NCBI RefSeq assembly: GCF_014699005.1
Contig: NZ_JACWZY010000039.1
Location: 1-57,687, forward strand
Source: Spirosoma profusum
GTDB taxonomy: Bacteria; Bacteroidota; Bacteroidia; Cytophagales; Spirosomataceae
Direction of reading: 5' to 3'
DNA: 57,687 nucleotides
Below are positions 9,078 to 18,192 of the stretch, piece after piece. Within the stretch, counting starts at the first letter, position 1; every line of letters starts with the position of its first letter. The notes under the pieces were generated by a model, which made no database searches, had not been told where the DNA came from, and saw only the letters and a list, made by a program, of their open reading frames with translations. Position numbers and translations under genes: made by a program.

Positions 9078-9959
9078 TCATTGATCTACCCCGATAAACT
9101 TACGTAAATCTTTGTAGATGAGGTTGTTTTTCCAGAAAAGCTGTACCGCCATACCGACGTGTTTTTTACCCGGAATTATTGTAAGTGTGTGTCTGATGCC
9201 GAACTTTTTCAATTGTTGATCAAACTTACGACTGCTTTTGATAATGCTGGGATACGTCTCCTCACCCGTGTACATTAGCATCGGTGGACAATTGGCATCT
9301 ACTTGATATAATGCTGATACCATCTGCCAGACGTCAGCCTTTTTGCCGAAAGGAATCAAATATTTTTCGTCGCCGGGATACTCCATTTTTTTCAGATAAT
9401 CGAACATATCCAGGCCGGCTGGGTCGTCGAGAATGGCCCCTTTTATTGGATTTTGCATCAGGCCAAGCTGGGTAAAATAATGGCTATTTACAGCCAGTAA
9501 GGCCGCTAATCCACCACCCGCTGAATGGCCCATTACGTAAATCTGATTAGGATCGCCACCATATTCGGCAATGTGTCGATACGTCCAGACTAAAGCATGA
9601 GAACAGTCAACAGCCATTTCTGGTACCTCGACCGCCGGGGCAAGTCGGTAATTGATCAGTACGGCCACAACACCCTGACTGGCCAGCCGCCGACCAACGA
9701 ATGAATACATATTTTTGCTGCCACTATCCCAACTCCCACCGTGGATAAAAACGACCACTGGCCGGGTTTTCGACGTAGTAGAACGAGGTGTGTATACATC
9801 GAGCCGGTGCCGCTCAGATGCTGAATCGGAACTATCGTACAAAATATCTTTGGTACGTTTACTACCGCTGGCTACAGCGTATTCGTTGGCTATAACTAGT
9901 AGCGTTGTCAGCAGAATCAGCGTAAGTGGAGCGAGCCAGAGTAAACGGGATAAAACCAT
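9078..9959 (-). CDS. Membrane-anchored alpha/beta hydrolase (esterase/lipase family)
   Basis: 293 residues with an N-terminal hydrophobic anchor or signal (about 5-24). The hydrolase core shows the oxyanion motif HGGSW at 73-77, the nucleophile elbow GHSAGG with Ser146, a DDPAG acid region near 178-182 and a C-terminal His267 in KKHVGM. This matches BD-FAE/carboxylesterase-like enzymes that cut acyl, acetyl or feruloyl esters in the periplasm. It converges on the beta-helix lipoprotein across a hairpin repeat. The specific substrate cannot be read from the sequence; esters on sugars are plausible given the neighbour. Confidence 0.85.
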   Translation of the reverse strand: MVLSRLLWLAPLTLILLTTLLVIANEYAVASGSKRTKDILYDSSDSASERHRLDVYTPRSTTSKTRPVVVFIHGGSWDSGSKNMYSFVGRRLASQGVVAVLINYRLAPAVEVPEMAVDCSHALVWTYRHIAEYGGDPNQIYVMGHSAGGGLAALLAVNSHYFTQLGLMQNPIKGAILDDPAGLDMFDYLKKMEYPGDEKYLIPFGKKADVWQMVSALYQVDANCPPMLMYTGEETYPSIIKSSRKFDQQLKKFGIRHTLTIIPGKKHVGMAVQLFWKNNLIYKDLRKFIGVDQ

Positions 9960-10079
9960 AACGATAAGCGACCGTAAGAAGAAAATCGCAACCTATATAC
10001 CACTAAGAAAGATTTCTGGATTTATAAATGGGATTCTGAAAGCGGAAAATGCAGAACGTAGCATCCGAAAACGACTATC

Positions 10080-11837
10080 TTATTTGACGAAACTGATACG
10101 TCCGATAAGCTGCGTTCCCACCCGAGCCGTGAACCAGTACCTACCTGGATTGGGCAAACTTACGGTTTCCTGAATCTGTGACGTATTCGGGTATTGTTTT
10201 TCGAAAAGAACCAGACCCTGGCTATCCGTTACGTGTAGATCGACAGTCTGGTTTGCGGGTAACGATATACGTACTGTTGCCGGCTCTTTACCTTCATCGA
10301 TAGTCATTTCACCGGCAAACGTCAGATTGGAATCTGTTGTGTTGTCCATATCAATAGTAAATACGTCGGTGAGGCAGCCAAACGAATCGGTTACGGTATA
10401 GCTCGTAGGGGTTGTTGGTGCTACGTTGATAGTACGGCTGGTTTGATTACCACTCCAGACGTAGTTGCCTGGCCAGGAAGCGGTTAGTGTTTGAGACGTA
10501 GCAGGTGTTGTGAACAGATAATAGCGTTTGCCAACGTTTTTGAACAGCGTGAATTTGTCTTTACTAGTACCATCAGCCGCCAGCCATTGTGCATCGAGCC
10601 GGTTATTATTTACGTCGATGAGCATGGAGCCGCCAATTGTATTATTCGAATAAATCATCGCCGGATGTGGGTAACCCGCTGCCTGCCCGCCCAATTGCCC
10701 CCCACTACCGTTTACTACGTAAATAACACCACTCGTTTTGTTGGTAATCGGGCAGGAGTTAGGCGAACCATCGTAACGGGCCGTGCTGGTCGAGACGGCG
10801 TGCTGATTAACGTTAAACGTGTTAGATAAACCCGTATGCCCTTTCATCAGATAACTCCGCTCATACACATGACTGTGGCCACACAATACGAGATCGACAT
10901 TGTAGCGCTCAAGAATAGGGGTAAGTTGCTGACGGATAAGAGTTAACTCCAGACTATTATTAGTGTCGTGCGAGCCTTTGCTATAGGGAGGATGGTGAAA
11001 AAATACGATAGTCCAGGGTAGCTTATTGGCTGCTAAATCCTGCTTCAGCCACTGCACCTGCCGCCCCGTTGTGTCATAAAGACGTTTGTCGTCCTGCCCT
11101 TCAGAATCCAGCGATACGAAATGGACGTTTGCGTAGTTGAAGGAGTAATTCATTTTCGAACCCGACGGTACTCCACCAACTTCAGCCTGTTGTGGCACCG
11201 TAATCAAATTGAAATATTCGATGTTGGGATTAGTAGGAGTATCGGCGTAGTCGTGGTTGCCGGGTGTCGGCCAGAAGGGAAGGTGTTTCAGTATGTCGGT
11301 ATACATCGTAAACACGTTTTGCTGGTATTGCCAGTCGTATCCCTGATTATAAGCATTGTCGCCCAGCCAGAGCCAGACGTCGGCGGGTCGGTTTTGGGCT
11401 ACCTGTCTGTATCGTTGTGCTACGTCCATCTGATTGGCAGAACCCGCTCCAAAATCACCCAGTGCCCAGATGCGAAAGGGGGCAGTGGAACCCGGCACAG
11501 GCGAAGTTTTGAAATACAACTCTTCCGACACCAAAATATCGTTGGCCGATGAACCAATGGCGTAATAGTAATGAGTAGCCGGTTGCAAATTCGTTAACGT
11601 AACGATGTGTTCGGTGGTCTGCGCCGGATTCGTAGTCTGTTGAGTAAGTTGGCCGAAACTAGTACCAAATCGAACCCGGCTGTCGGATGGCTGGTCGGTA
11701 CGCCATCGTATAGTAATTCCTGTCGACGTAACGGTTTGCAGGTAAGGCGCACGGGTAAGCGCCTGAGCCATCCCTGTCAGCGTAATTAGTAGTAAACAAC
11801 CAGTTAGCCAATGAGAACGTTGAGAGAGCATATGCAT
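10080..11837 (-). CDS. Secreted purple acid phosphatase-like metallophosphoesterase
   Basis: 585 residues. Signal peptide to about residue 25 (GMAQ). An N-terminal fibronectin-like domain (about 28-112, with TRAPYLQTVT) precedes a metallophosphoesterase core: GDFGAG (Asp128), GDN (Asp160), GNHDY (Asn194, His195), HH at 281-282 and GHSHVYERS (His321, His323). These are the two-metal ligands of purple acid phosphatases. The last ~80 residues form a beta domain resembling type IX secretion C-terminal sorting domains. It hydrolyses phosphomonoesters outside the cytoplasm, probably for phosphate scavenging. The gene stands alone, with 232 bp of featureless AT-rich spacer upstream. Confidence 0.88.
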   Translation of the reverse strand: MHMLSQRSHWLTGCLLLITLTGMAQALTRAPYLQTVTSTGITIRWRTDQPSDSRVRFGTSFGQLTQQTTNPAQTTEHIVTLTNLQPATHYYYAIGSSANDILVSEELYFKTSPVPGSTAPFRIWALGDFGAGSANQMDVAQRYRQVAQNRPADVWLWLGDNAYNQGYDWQYQQNVFTMYTDILKHLPFWPTPGNHDYADTPTNPNIEYFNLITVPQQAEVGGVPSGSKMNYSFNYANVHFVSLDSEGQDDKRLYDTTGRQVQWLKQDLAANKLPWTIVFFHHPPYSKGSHDTNNSLELTLIRQQLTPILERYNVDLVLCGHSHVYERSYLMKGHTGLSNTFNVNQHAVSTSTARYDGSPNSCPITNKTSGVIYVVNGSGGQLGGQAAGYPHPAMIYSNNTIGGSMLIDVNNNRLDAQWLAADGTSKDKFTLFKNVGKRYYLFTTPATSQTLTASWPGNYVWSGNQTSRTINVAPTTPTSYTVTDSFGCLTDVFTIDMDNTTDSNLTFAGEMTIDEGKEPATVRISLPANQTVDLHVTDSQGLVLFEKQYPNTSQIQETVSLPNPGRYWFTARVGTQLIGRISFVK

Positions 11838-12069
11838 GGTCGGGATAAAGAAGAGTGAATGTACTCAACTTTAAGCAATGCACGGGTCTTGATACTTTTT
11901 TCTATGACTTAAGTATCATAATCTCCTCTCTTTGATGTAGCAGTTTAAGGTCGATTACAGTCAATTGATGTGACTCTTTTGCCAGTTGATACAACTCAGG
12001 TAAGGAAATAAGTAAACTGGCTGATTAACTTGTCTGGATAACAAACTATTTCTGAATCAGCCAGAAACC

Positions 12070-12600
12070 ATGATAACGTATTATCTAAACCACATCGACC
12101 AACTCGTACTGACGTTCTGCGTCGTTTTTACCTTCATCAATACGGTTCGGATGGTACGTCGGGCCGCTGTGCCTGTGCGAAAAGTGCCCGCTTATTTTGT
12201 CGTTTTCGGCGCTACTTCAATCGCTACGTTCCTGGGAGCCGGACATTTGTTTGAAATCAGTTACCGGGCCATCGAGCAGAAAATGGCGGGGACTTTTGTT
12301 TATAATTTCCGCTTTTACGCACTGATTCTACTGGGCGTATTACTCCTGTCGCTCAGCGTGCAGATGCTACGTTACATCCGAAACTGGTTCAGCGGAGTGC
12401 CTGACAGTCAGCGTCAAATCATTAAAACGGCGCTTATCATTGTAGCTATCAGCGCACCTACCGGTGTGTTTTCTCCAATTGGCTACGTACCAACAATTGC
12501 CTGTACTATTACGTTGCTCTTTATGCCGTTTGCTGTTCGAAAACAGCCAAAAACTACTCAAATGGAACTGGTAACGAATGATGTAAATGAGCCTGTTTAA
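12070..12600 (+). CDS. Polytopic membrane protein of unknown function
   Basis: 176 residues with about five hydrophobic helices (roughly 12-30, 40-62, 82-102, 118-136 and 138-158). Charged residues cluster around the loops (RMVRR, RYIRNWF), and the C-terminal tail is polar. No catalytic motif is seen and I do not recognise a family. It is preceded by a 232-bp spacer from the divergent phosphatase gene, in which I find no clear promoter, and is followed by a hairpin repeat shared with the converging DUF4468 gene. Confidence 0.7.
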   Translation: MITYYLNHIDQLVLTFCVVFTFINTVRMVRRAAVPVRKVPAYFVVFGATSIATFLGAGHLFEISYRAIEQKMAGTFVYNFRFYALILLGVLLLSLSVQMLRYIRNWFSGVPDSQRQIIKTALIIVAISAPTGVFSPIGYVPTIACTITLLFMPFAVRKQPKTTQMELVTNDVNEPV

Positions 12601-12628
12601 ACTTTTGGCACTGTTGCCAAAATGAGCG

Positions 12629-12718
12629 TTTTGTCATTCTGAAGAAGGAAGAATCTTAATGCATCCTTACTAGTGAGTAGGGGTACTTTACGATTCTTCC
12701 TTCTTCAGAATGACAAAA
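12629..12718. repeat. Long-hairpin repeat, family 1 copy B
   Basis: Perfect 27-bp arms at 12629-12655 and 12692-12718. Outer ends are TTTTGTCATTCTGA / TCAGAATGACAAAA: the usual G of CATGCTGA is T on one arm and the partner C is A on the other, so pairing is kept. The core starts ATGCATCC and ends GGGTACTTT. It lies between converging genes. Confidence 0.9.
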
Positions 12719-12725
12719 ATATCTC

Positions 12726-13277
12726 CTAAAACGCTTTATAATTCTTAACGCTTTCCTGCAAAGAGGCTAGTACGCCGGTGAGTTGTTTGTCGAGTTCCGC
12801 ACAAACGGCCTGCGTATCCTTCTCAGTACGTTGGCAGAAGGTTTCGAGCGAAACGCGTTTATTGCTACCGTTTTCTTCCAGCTCAATTCGGGTGATGGTA
12901 GCCCGGTATTTCCGGTTGGTACATTCAATTGTCAGGCTATACTGGAACGTATAAATGCCACCTGCCGATGTTTCGGTGCGGGGAAGGCGTATAACCTGCG
13001 TGAGCCGACCAGCCAGATCGCCGGTTTCTTTATCCATAACTGGAAACGTTTCGACCGTCGATGAATTCGACTGAGCCAGCCACAACCGTACCCGGCGGAA
13101 TACGTCGGTCTGTGTTACGCTTCCGCAGTCTACTACGTCGATGTAAGTAGCTTTCTGATTAACAACAGGAAAAATACCCGCTAATTTCCCGTCCGACGGA
13201 TTTGGTGTGGAATCGGCATAAACCGAACCGGTGAGAAATAAACAGGCAGTAAGTAGCGAGAGAAAGGCAGTGTTCAT
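12726..13277 (-). CDS. DUF4468-type periplasmic protein
   Basis: 183 residues. A signal peptide (about 1-21, VYAD) is followed by GIFPVVNQKATYIDVVDCGS, then a segment of the form 'TQTDVFRRVRLWLAQ' and a strand pair around GIYTFQYSLTIECTNRKYRATI. This is the layout of DUF4468 domains (TBP-like fold) found widely in Bacteroidota secreted proteins. No enzyme activity is known for the family. Three cysteines occur in the mature part. The gene ends 8 bp after the hairpin repeat and may be co-expressed with the downstream-reading chagasin-like lipoprotein gene at 13416, 138 bp away. Confidence 0.75.
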   Translation of the reverse strand: MNTAFLSLLTACLFLTGSVYADSTPNPSDGKLAGIFPVVNQKATYIDVVDCGSVTQTDVFRRVRLWLAQSNSSTVETFPVMDKETGDLAGRLTQVIRLPRTETSAGGIYTFQYSLTIECTNRKYRATITRIELEENGSNKRVSLETFCQRTEKDTQAVCAELDKQLTGVLASLQESVKNYKAF

Positions 13278-13415
13278 GTGTTGCTTGGTTATGCTTTCGG
13301 GGGCTTTACATTGAAAGTTATGTAAAGGTAGATTCCCTCGAACCGAACAACCAGCCAGATTTTATACGTAGTGGCGTTGGCTGAATAACGGGCGAAAAAA
13401 TGCCGATAGTTGGCG

Positions 13416-13832
13416 CTATTTCGCCACAACCCGCACTACGTAGGTACGAACGGGTTGCCCGTTTCCCGACTGATTCAGCGGTCTGGCTGAAAACACAACG
13501 TTGGCCGTACCTGACGTAACGCCTTTTATCTGGAAAACCGTTGGTCCTGATTTGCTTCGACTTAACGTATCGACGGCGGGTGCCAACTGCTGACGAGATA
13601 CTTCTACAACTTCTTGATTATCAGATGTGCCGATAAGCTCGGTACGTCCATCTCCCTGAGCAGGGAGCGAAACTTCTTTGATTTCGCCCACCATGACTCG
13701 CAGACGTTGCGTAGGTCCATTAATCGGTTGGCTGGTCTGGCTACAGGCTGCCAAACCAATGAACAGGCAGACTACGGGCCATAACAAGGTAGCCTTTATG
13801 ATACGTATTGAAGTAGTTGAGTATGTTTTCAT
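13416..13832 (-). CDS. Small lipoprotein with a chagasin-like fold
   Basis: 138 residues. The lipobox GLAAC falls at about residues 26-30. The mature part has a chagasin/I42-like strand order: LRVMVGEIKEVSLP near the start, then a Ser/Gly loop and VFQIKGVTSGTANVVFSARP, ending PVRTYVVRVV. Chagasins inhibit papain-type cysteine proteases through three loops (NPTTG, GxG, RPW). Here RPL stands for RPW and the NPTTG loop is not recognisable, so protease inhibition is uncertain. A bacterial Ig-like domain is the alternative. It is on the same strand and directly upstream of the DUF4468 gene. Confidence 0.6.
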   Translation of the reverse strand: MKTYSTTSIRIIKATLLWPVVCLFIGLAACSQTSQPINGPTQRLRVMVGEIKEVSLPAQGDGRTELIGTSDNQEVVEVSRQQLAPAVDTLSRSKSGPTVFQIKGVTSGTANVVFSARPLNQSGNGQPVRTYVVRVVAK

Positions 13833-13948
13833 AATGGCTATAACTAGCCAATTACGTACCTGGTTTTGAACGTATTGATTTGTAGCCGATACGATTGGTT
13901 GCTACGTTGCCGGTTTCTATTTTTACAAAAAGCCCAATCCTACTATTT

Positions 13949-14536
13949 ATGACTGAAATTGACGTACTGAGATATGCCCTGAAAGCTTTTGCCGATATCG
14001 ATGACGAAGCATTCGACTTGTCGATGCCTCATTGGCAAAAGAAACAATATCATAAAGGCGAGTTTTATAATGAGTACAAAAACGTCTGCAAACACCTCGG
14101 ATTTATTCTTGACGGCGTGTTTCGGGCGTATTGCGTAAACGAGCAGACAGGTGAGGAGAAGAACGTTTTCTTTTTCTCGAAGAATCAAATTGTAGTTTCC
14201 TTCAAAAGCTTTCTGGAACAATCCCCCTGCAATTACTATACGGAATCGATGGTCGATTCAACCATTTTATACATCCATGTCAACAACCTGACGCAACTTT
14301 ATAAGGAGTCGCACCAGTGGGAGCGGTTTGGGCGGATGGTAGCTGAGCGGGCCTTTTCCGTTGCGATGGGACGTACCGAAAGTTTCCTGTTTCAGACGCC
14401 CGAACAACGGTACCTCGACCTTGTTCAGCAGCATCCCGATATTTTTAACGCCATTCCCCTTTACCATATCTCGTCCTATCTGGGCATTCAGGGGCCTTCG
14501 CTGAGTCGTATTCGAAAAAGAATGATTGGTCAATGA
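13949..14536 (+). CDS. Crp/Fnr-family transcription regulator
   Basis: 195 residues from the ATG at 13949; the upstream TTG at 13895 is unlikely. A cyclic-nucleotide-binding-type beta roll covers about 25-120, and a C-terminal helix-turn-helix includes HISSYLGIQGPSLSRIRKRM. There is no Fnr-type cysteine cluster. Such Bacteroidota regulators often control a single adjacent gene; here an alpha/beta hydrolase starts 153 bp downstream on the same strand, and the lipoprotein at 13416 is divergent. The effector is unknown; the cAMP-contacting Arg of true Crp is not evident by eye. Confidence 0.88.
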   Translation: MTEIDVLRYALKAFADIDDEAFDLSMPHWQKKQYHKGEFYNEYKNVCKHLGFILDGVFRAYCVNEQTGEEKNVFFFSKNQIVVSFKSFLEQSPCNYYTESMVDSTILYIHVNNLTQLYKESHQWERFGRMVAERAFSVAMGRTESFLFQTPEQRYLDLVQQHPDIFNAIPLYHISSYLGIQGPSLSRIRKRMIGQ

Positions 14537-14689
14537 CGATTTTAACTTGGGTTAAACTGTTTGCCGCGACCCATGCTGAATTTTGTCCTGTTCAAACGCT
14601 ACAGCAGACCAGTTGACGATCAATTTAATGTGTAGTGTCTTGACAATAAATGTATTCTAAATTTTCGACCGACTTAAAACACTACAATC

Positions 14690-15484
14690 ATGGAAACGAC
14701 ATCGAGTAAAAATAAAAACATTGTGTTTGTAACAGGGGCTTTCGTTACACACCACGGCTGGAGTGAGTGGCAGGCGTATTTCGAAAGCAAAGGCTATAAC
14801 ACGGTTGCACCTGCCTGGCCGCATAAAGACGGAACTGCCGAAGAACTGCGCAATCGTCAGCCAAATGACACCGATCTGGCTAAATTAACCCTAGACGAAC
14901 TGGTCGATCATTACGCGGCTATTGTCGCATCGTTTCCCGAAAAACCGATCGTCATTGGGCACTCACTGGGTGGTTTAATTACGCAGCTTATCGTGAATCG
15001 CGATTTGGCTGCGGCCGGTGTTGCTATCCATTCGGTTCCGCCACAGGGTGTATTTCCATACGAATTTTCATTTTTGAAAGCGGGTTGGAAAGCCCTCGGT
15101 CTGTTCACAGATCTTGACAAAACGTACCTGATGTCGTTTGAAGACTGGCAATACGCGTTTGTGAATGAAATGCCGCTGGACGAACAGAAAGCCGCCTACG
15201 AAGCGAACACCATTCCCGAATCGAAACGGGTAGCGCGTGGAGGACTGACCAGCGCGGCCCACGTTGATCTCGACAAGCCGCATGTTCCACTGTTGCTTAC
15301 ATCGGGCGAACGGGACAACATCATTCCCGCTCACCTGAATCACCGGAATTTTGAAGCGTATGCCAAAAACGGATCTGTGCTGGATTACAAAGAATTTAAA
15401 GGGCGGAATCACTACGTCCTGGGTCAATCGACCTGGAAAGAAGACGCCGATTATATTCTGGATTGGCTCGATAAAAACGCCTGA
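14690..15484 (+). CDS. Cytoplasmic alpha/beta hydrolase
   Basis: 264 residues without a signal peptide. Core motifs: VTGAFVTHHGW (oxyanion region), GHSLGG with nucleophile Ser92, SGERDN with Asp209 and GRNHYV with His241, giving a full catalytic triad. It resembles small-molecule esterases or lipases of the alpha/beta hydrolase 1 type. It is the likely target of the Crp-type regulator just upstream; a TTGACA lies at 14640-14645, ahead of a TAAATTTT, 50 bp from the ATG, but spacing does not fit the usual Bacteroidota promoter. Substrate unknown. Confidence 0.85.
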   Translation: METTSSKNKNIVFVTGAFVTHHGWSEWQAYFESKGYNTVAPAWPHKDGTAEELRNRQPNDTDLAKLTLDELVDHYAAIVASFPEKPIVIGHSLGGLITQLIVNRDLAAAGVAIHSVPPQGVFPYEFSFLKAGWKALGLFTDLDKTYLMSFEDWQYAFVNEMPLDEQKAAYEANTIPESKRVARGGLTSAAHVDLDKPHVPLLLTSGERDNIIPAHLNHRNFEAYAKNGSVLDYKEFKGRNHYVLGQSTWKEDADYILDWLDKNA

Positions 15485-15563
15485 ATCAACTGATTACGGA
15501 ACGTAGCGATACGTAGCATAAGCGAATCCTGGTTAACTTTAGCCAGCTTTAATCGATTCACTT

Positions 15564-16568
15564 ATGCTACGTATCACTACGTTATACGGGTTAGTTACTA
15601 CGTTCGTTTGCCTGTTTACGCCAACTTTAGCGCAGCAAAAACAGCCAGATTCAACGGCGCACAAAAGCCGAATCGCGTTTCAGCTACACCAATCCGAACT
15701 CATTACCGAGGGGCTTGCCTACAACCCCCAAACCAAAACGTTTTACATAAGCAGCGTCCGCGAACGACGAATTATCAGTTATGATGCGTCTGGGAACGTA
15801 GCGAATTTTTCGGCCTCGAGCGATAGTTTATGGGGCGTTTTCGGGATGAAAGTTGACCCCGATCGTCGGCTTTTATGGGCATGTAGTTCGGCATTGGTGC
15901 AGGCTGATGGTATAACGGCCGCCGAAGAAGGTCGGACGGCGCTGGTAGCGTATGATTTACGTACCAAACGTAAAGTTGCTACGTATCCGGTTGCTGCCGA
16001 CGGAAAACGGCATTTGCTGGGCGATTTGACCATTGCCAAAAACGGCGATGTGTACACTACCGATAGCCGCACGCCCTGGCTGTATCATCTGGCGGCTGGC
16101 ACAACAACCGTAAAACCACTGCTGACCGATAGTTTATTTCGCTCGTTACAAGGGCTGGCGTTTTCCGAAGACGGCAAAACGTTATACGTAGCAGATTATC
16201 GAAACGGGCCACTTGCTGTTGACGTAGCAACGAAGCGGGTAACCCGACTGACAAGCACCCAGACTGCTGATTTGAGTGGTATTGACGGATTATATTATTA
16301 TCGGAACAGCCTGATTGCCATTCAGAATCGCCGGAAACCCTTTCGCGTTTCGCGGTTGTATCTCTCCAAAACAACGCCTTCCATTGAACGCACCGTTACG
16401 TTAGAAAGCGGCCACCCGCTCATGACCGAACCGACGCTGGGCGTATTGGTGGGCAATCAGTTTTACTACGTTGCTAACAGCCAGTGGGAGGCATTTGACG
16501 AGGCCGGAAAACCCGTTCCGAACTTCCCCGCGCAGAAGCCAACGATTCTGGTTGTGCCAGTTGATTAA
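15564..16568 (+). CDS. Secreted SMP-30/gluconolactonase-like beta-propeller
   Basis: 334 residues. A signal peptide (about 1-23, TLAQ) is followed by repeated propeller blades, for example LITEGLAYNPQTKTFYISSV, LLGDLTIAKNGDVYTTDS and LQGLAFSEDGKTLYVADY. The acid and Asn/Asp positions near the blade ends resemble the metal-binding centre of SMP-30/gluconolaconase-type propellers, which often hydrolyse lactones. Here the enzymatic call is uncertain and it may simply bind a ligand. It is monocistronic, 79 bp after the hydrolase, and converges on the cupin gene. Confidence 0.75.
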   Translation: MLRITTLYGLVTTFVCLFTPTLAQQKQPDSTAHKSRIAFQLHQSELITEGLAYNPQTKTFYISSVRERRIISYDASGNVANFSASSDSLWGVFGMKVDPDRRLLWACSSALVQADGITAAEEGRTALVAYDLRTKRKVATYPVAADGKRHLLGDLTIAKNGDVYTTDSRTPWLYHLAAGTTTVKPLLTDSLFRSLQGLAFSEDGKTLYVADYRNGPLAVDVATKRVTRLTSTQTADLSGIDGLYYYRNSLIAIQNRRKPFRVSRLYLSKTTPSIERTVTLESGHPLMTEPTLGVLVGNQFYYVANSQWEAFDEAGKPVPNFPAQKPTILVVPVD

Positions 16569-16638
16569 ACGGCCCCGACATCGGACGGCACGGGCCGCCA
16601 CGCGCCAAAGCGGCAACTTGCTGTCTGGGATAAAGTCT

Positions 16639-17406
16639 CTACTCGAATTGAAAGGCGAAGTATGTGCAAGACCCCTTGCTCGTGTTCTGAAGCGCGTGTG
16701 GTACGTTCGATTCCAGAAAAATCAGATCGCCCGTCGTGGCGGTAAATAGCTTGCCGTCAATACTTTCCTGCGACGAATCTTCTTTCATCAGGAGGATCTC
16801 GGCTGCTTTATGCGTATGGGGTGGGTGACTCCACAAGCCCTGATTTAACGTAGTGACGTGCATTTCGAAACGTTTGGTCATGGCTGTTGCCCGGTCGAAC
16901 ATCCGACGAATGCCACCTTTGTCGTGAGATTTGAATGCTACGTCGTTCCAGTCGATCCAGAACGACCCGCCCGCTTTACGGCCCCGTTCCAGATCAACGG
17001 GCTCTTTCGACGTATAGCGCATAACGTAATACGTTGCCGAAGCGTCGCCGTTGTTGGCAAAACCGTGTTCGTCGCCGGGCATAATCAGCGCTACGCTGCC
17101 CGGTCCCAGTGTTTTGGTTTTTCCTTCGATGGTTACGGTAAGTTGACCTTCCTTGATGATAATCAGCTCTTCATCGTCGTGTTTATGGGCGGGGTGCGGT
17201 TTCTGATGGGCAGGGAGAGACGTAGCATGTACTTCGAGGTGACTAAAATCGGTGGAGGTTCCATCCAGAATGGCGCGTTGCTCCGACGTTACTTTCTTCA
17301 CAACTGGAATATCTTTCCAGACATACGTTTTCGATGCGATAGTCTGAGCCAGACAGAAATATGTTTGCAACAGGCAGATAAACAGGAAAATAGAACGAAG
17401 AATCAT
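16639..17406 (-). CDS. Secreted two-domain cupin protein
   Basis: 255 residues from the ATG at 17406, which yields a good signal peptide (to CLAQ, about residue 21); the GTG at 17460 would bury it. Two cupin barrels are present: the first with HPAHKHDDEELIIIKEG and PGDEHGF, the second with HPPHTHKAAEILLMKE and ESNVPHA. The histidine and glutamate sets are complete in both, so each could bind a metal. The two-barrel layout recalls (S)-ureidoglycine aminohydrolase, but that enzyme is cytosolic and this one is exported, so the function stays open. Confidence 0.78.
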   Translation of the reverse strand: MILRSIFLFICLLQTYFCLAQTIASKTYVWKDIPVVKKVTSEQRAILDGTSTDFSHLEVHATSLPAHQKPHPAHKHDDEELIIIKEGQLTVTIEGKTKTLGPGSVALIMPGDEHGFANNGDASATYYVMRYTSKEPVDLERGRKAGGSFWIDWNDVAFKSHDKGGIRRMFDRATAMTKRFEMHVTTLNQGLWSHPPHTHKAAEILLMKEDSSQESIDGKLFTATTGDLIFLESNVPHALQNTSKGSCTYFAFQFE

Positions 17407-17597
17407 GGGCGTATTCGGGCTTTGATCCGTAAAAGGAGTAATATAAAAATGATTACTCACAGGTTTAGCAATGAGCTATTTGCCTTGCTACGTATTGGCC
17501 TTAACAGCGCTGAAAATAAAGTTAATTCCCGGAATCACTACTGACATAGGGCTGTCAGTGGGTGAGGTTAACTTTATATTATCAAACCAAACATCGT

Positions 17598-18125
17598 ATG
17601 ATACTCGAAACCGAACAAAAAACGACGCTCGCTGGAGCCACGCTAATTCAGGATTTTGCCGCTTATAATGCCTGGGCCAACAAACGGCTGGTCGATTGGC
17701 TGCAAACAAAATCTGCCGAATTGATGGACGAAGTAGTACCCTCCAGTTTTCCGGGTTTGAAAGAAACGTTGGTTCACATCTGGGATACAGAGCGTTTCTG
17801 GCTGGCTGTGGTGCAGCAGGTTGAGCCGCCTATTTCATTTCGGCTACATGGTTTCAATGGTACAGTGGATGACGTTTTCGATGGTATTGTTAGCCAATCG
17901 GAAGCGTTTACGGACTATATTCAATCGTTGTCAGACAAATCGTTGCAAGAATACGTAACATTTGATACGCCCTGGGTTTCGGGAACCCAACCCCGCGCCA
18001 ACTTTATTCAGCATTGCCTGAATCATAGTACGTATCATCGGGGGCAGGTAGTGACCATCGGGCGCGTGCTTGGTCTTACGGATGCACCGATGACCGATTA
18101 TAGCTTTTACCTTTTGGTAGGATAA
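17598..18125 (+). CDS. DinB-family metal-binding protein
   Basis: 175 residues from the ATG at 17598. The four-helix DinB/YfiT fold is indicated by AYNAWANKRL at the start, His60 in LVHIWDTERFW and the pair His143, His147 in LNHSTYHRGQ, forming the family's three-histidine metal site. In Gram-positive relatives these proteins act as thiol (bacillithiol or mycothiol) S-transferases; in Bacteroidota the role is mostly unknown. The gene is single and is followed by a strong hairpin terminator 4 bp after the stop. Confidence 0.88.
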   Translation: MILETEQKTTLAGATLIQDFAAYNAWANKRLVDWLQTKSAELMDEVVPSSFPGLKETLVHIWDTERFWLAVVQQVEPPISFRLHGFNGTVDDVFDGIVSQSEAFTDYIQSLSDKSLQEYVTFDTPWVSGTQPRANFIQHCLNHSTYHRGQVVTIGRVLGLTDAPMTDYSFYLLVG

Positions 18126-18129
18126 CATG

Positions 18130-18166
18130 AATGGCGGTCGGATTTTTAGAAAATCCGACCGCCATT
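18130..18166. terminator. Hairpin terminator between converging genes
   Basis: Perfect 16-bp stem (18130-18145 with 18151-18166, centred on GGCGGTCGGATTT) with a 5-nt loop and T-rich flanks on both sides. It ends the DinB transcript and probably also that of the metalloprotease gene reading the other way. Confidence 0.85.
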
Positions 18167-18192
18167 TGTAATAATTTGACCTTATAAATCAA

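Noticed and set aside
14640..14665. Promoter for the hydrolase at 14690 (TTGACA and TAAATTTT)
   Set aside because: The spacing between the boxes is about 15 bp and the -7 box lacks the terminal TTTG, so it does not meet the lineage consensus.
16858..17544. Long open frame of 228 codons on the plus strand opposite the cupin gene
   Set aside because: It is the antisense frame of the cupin gene; composition (Cys, His, Arg and Phe-rich) is typical of shadows.
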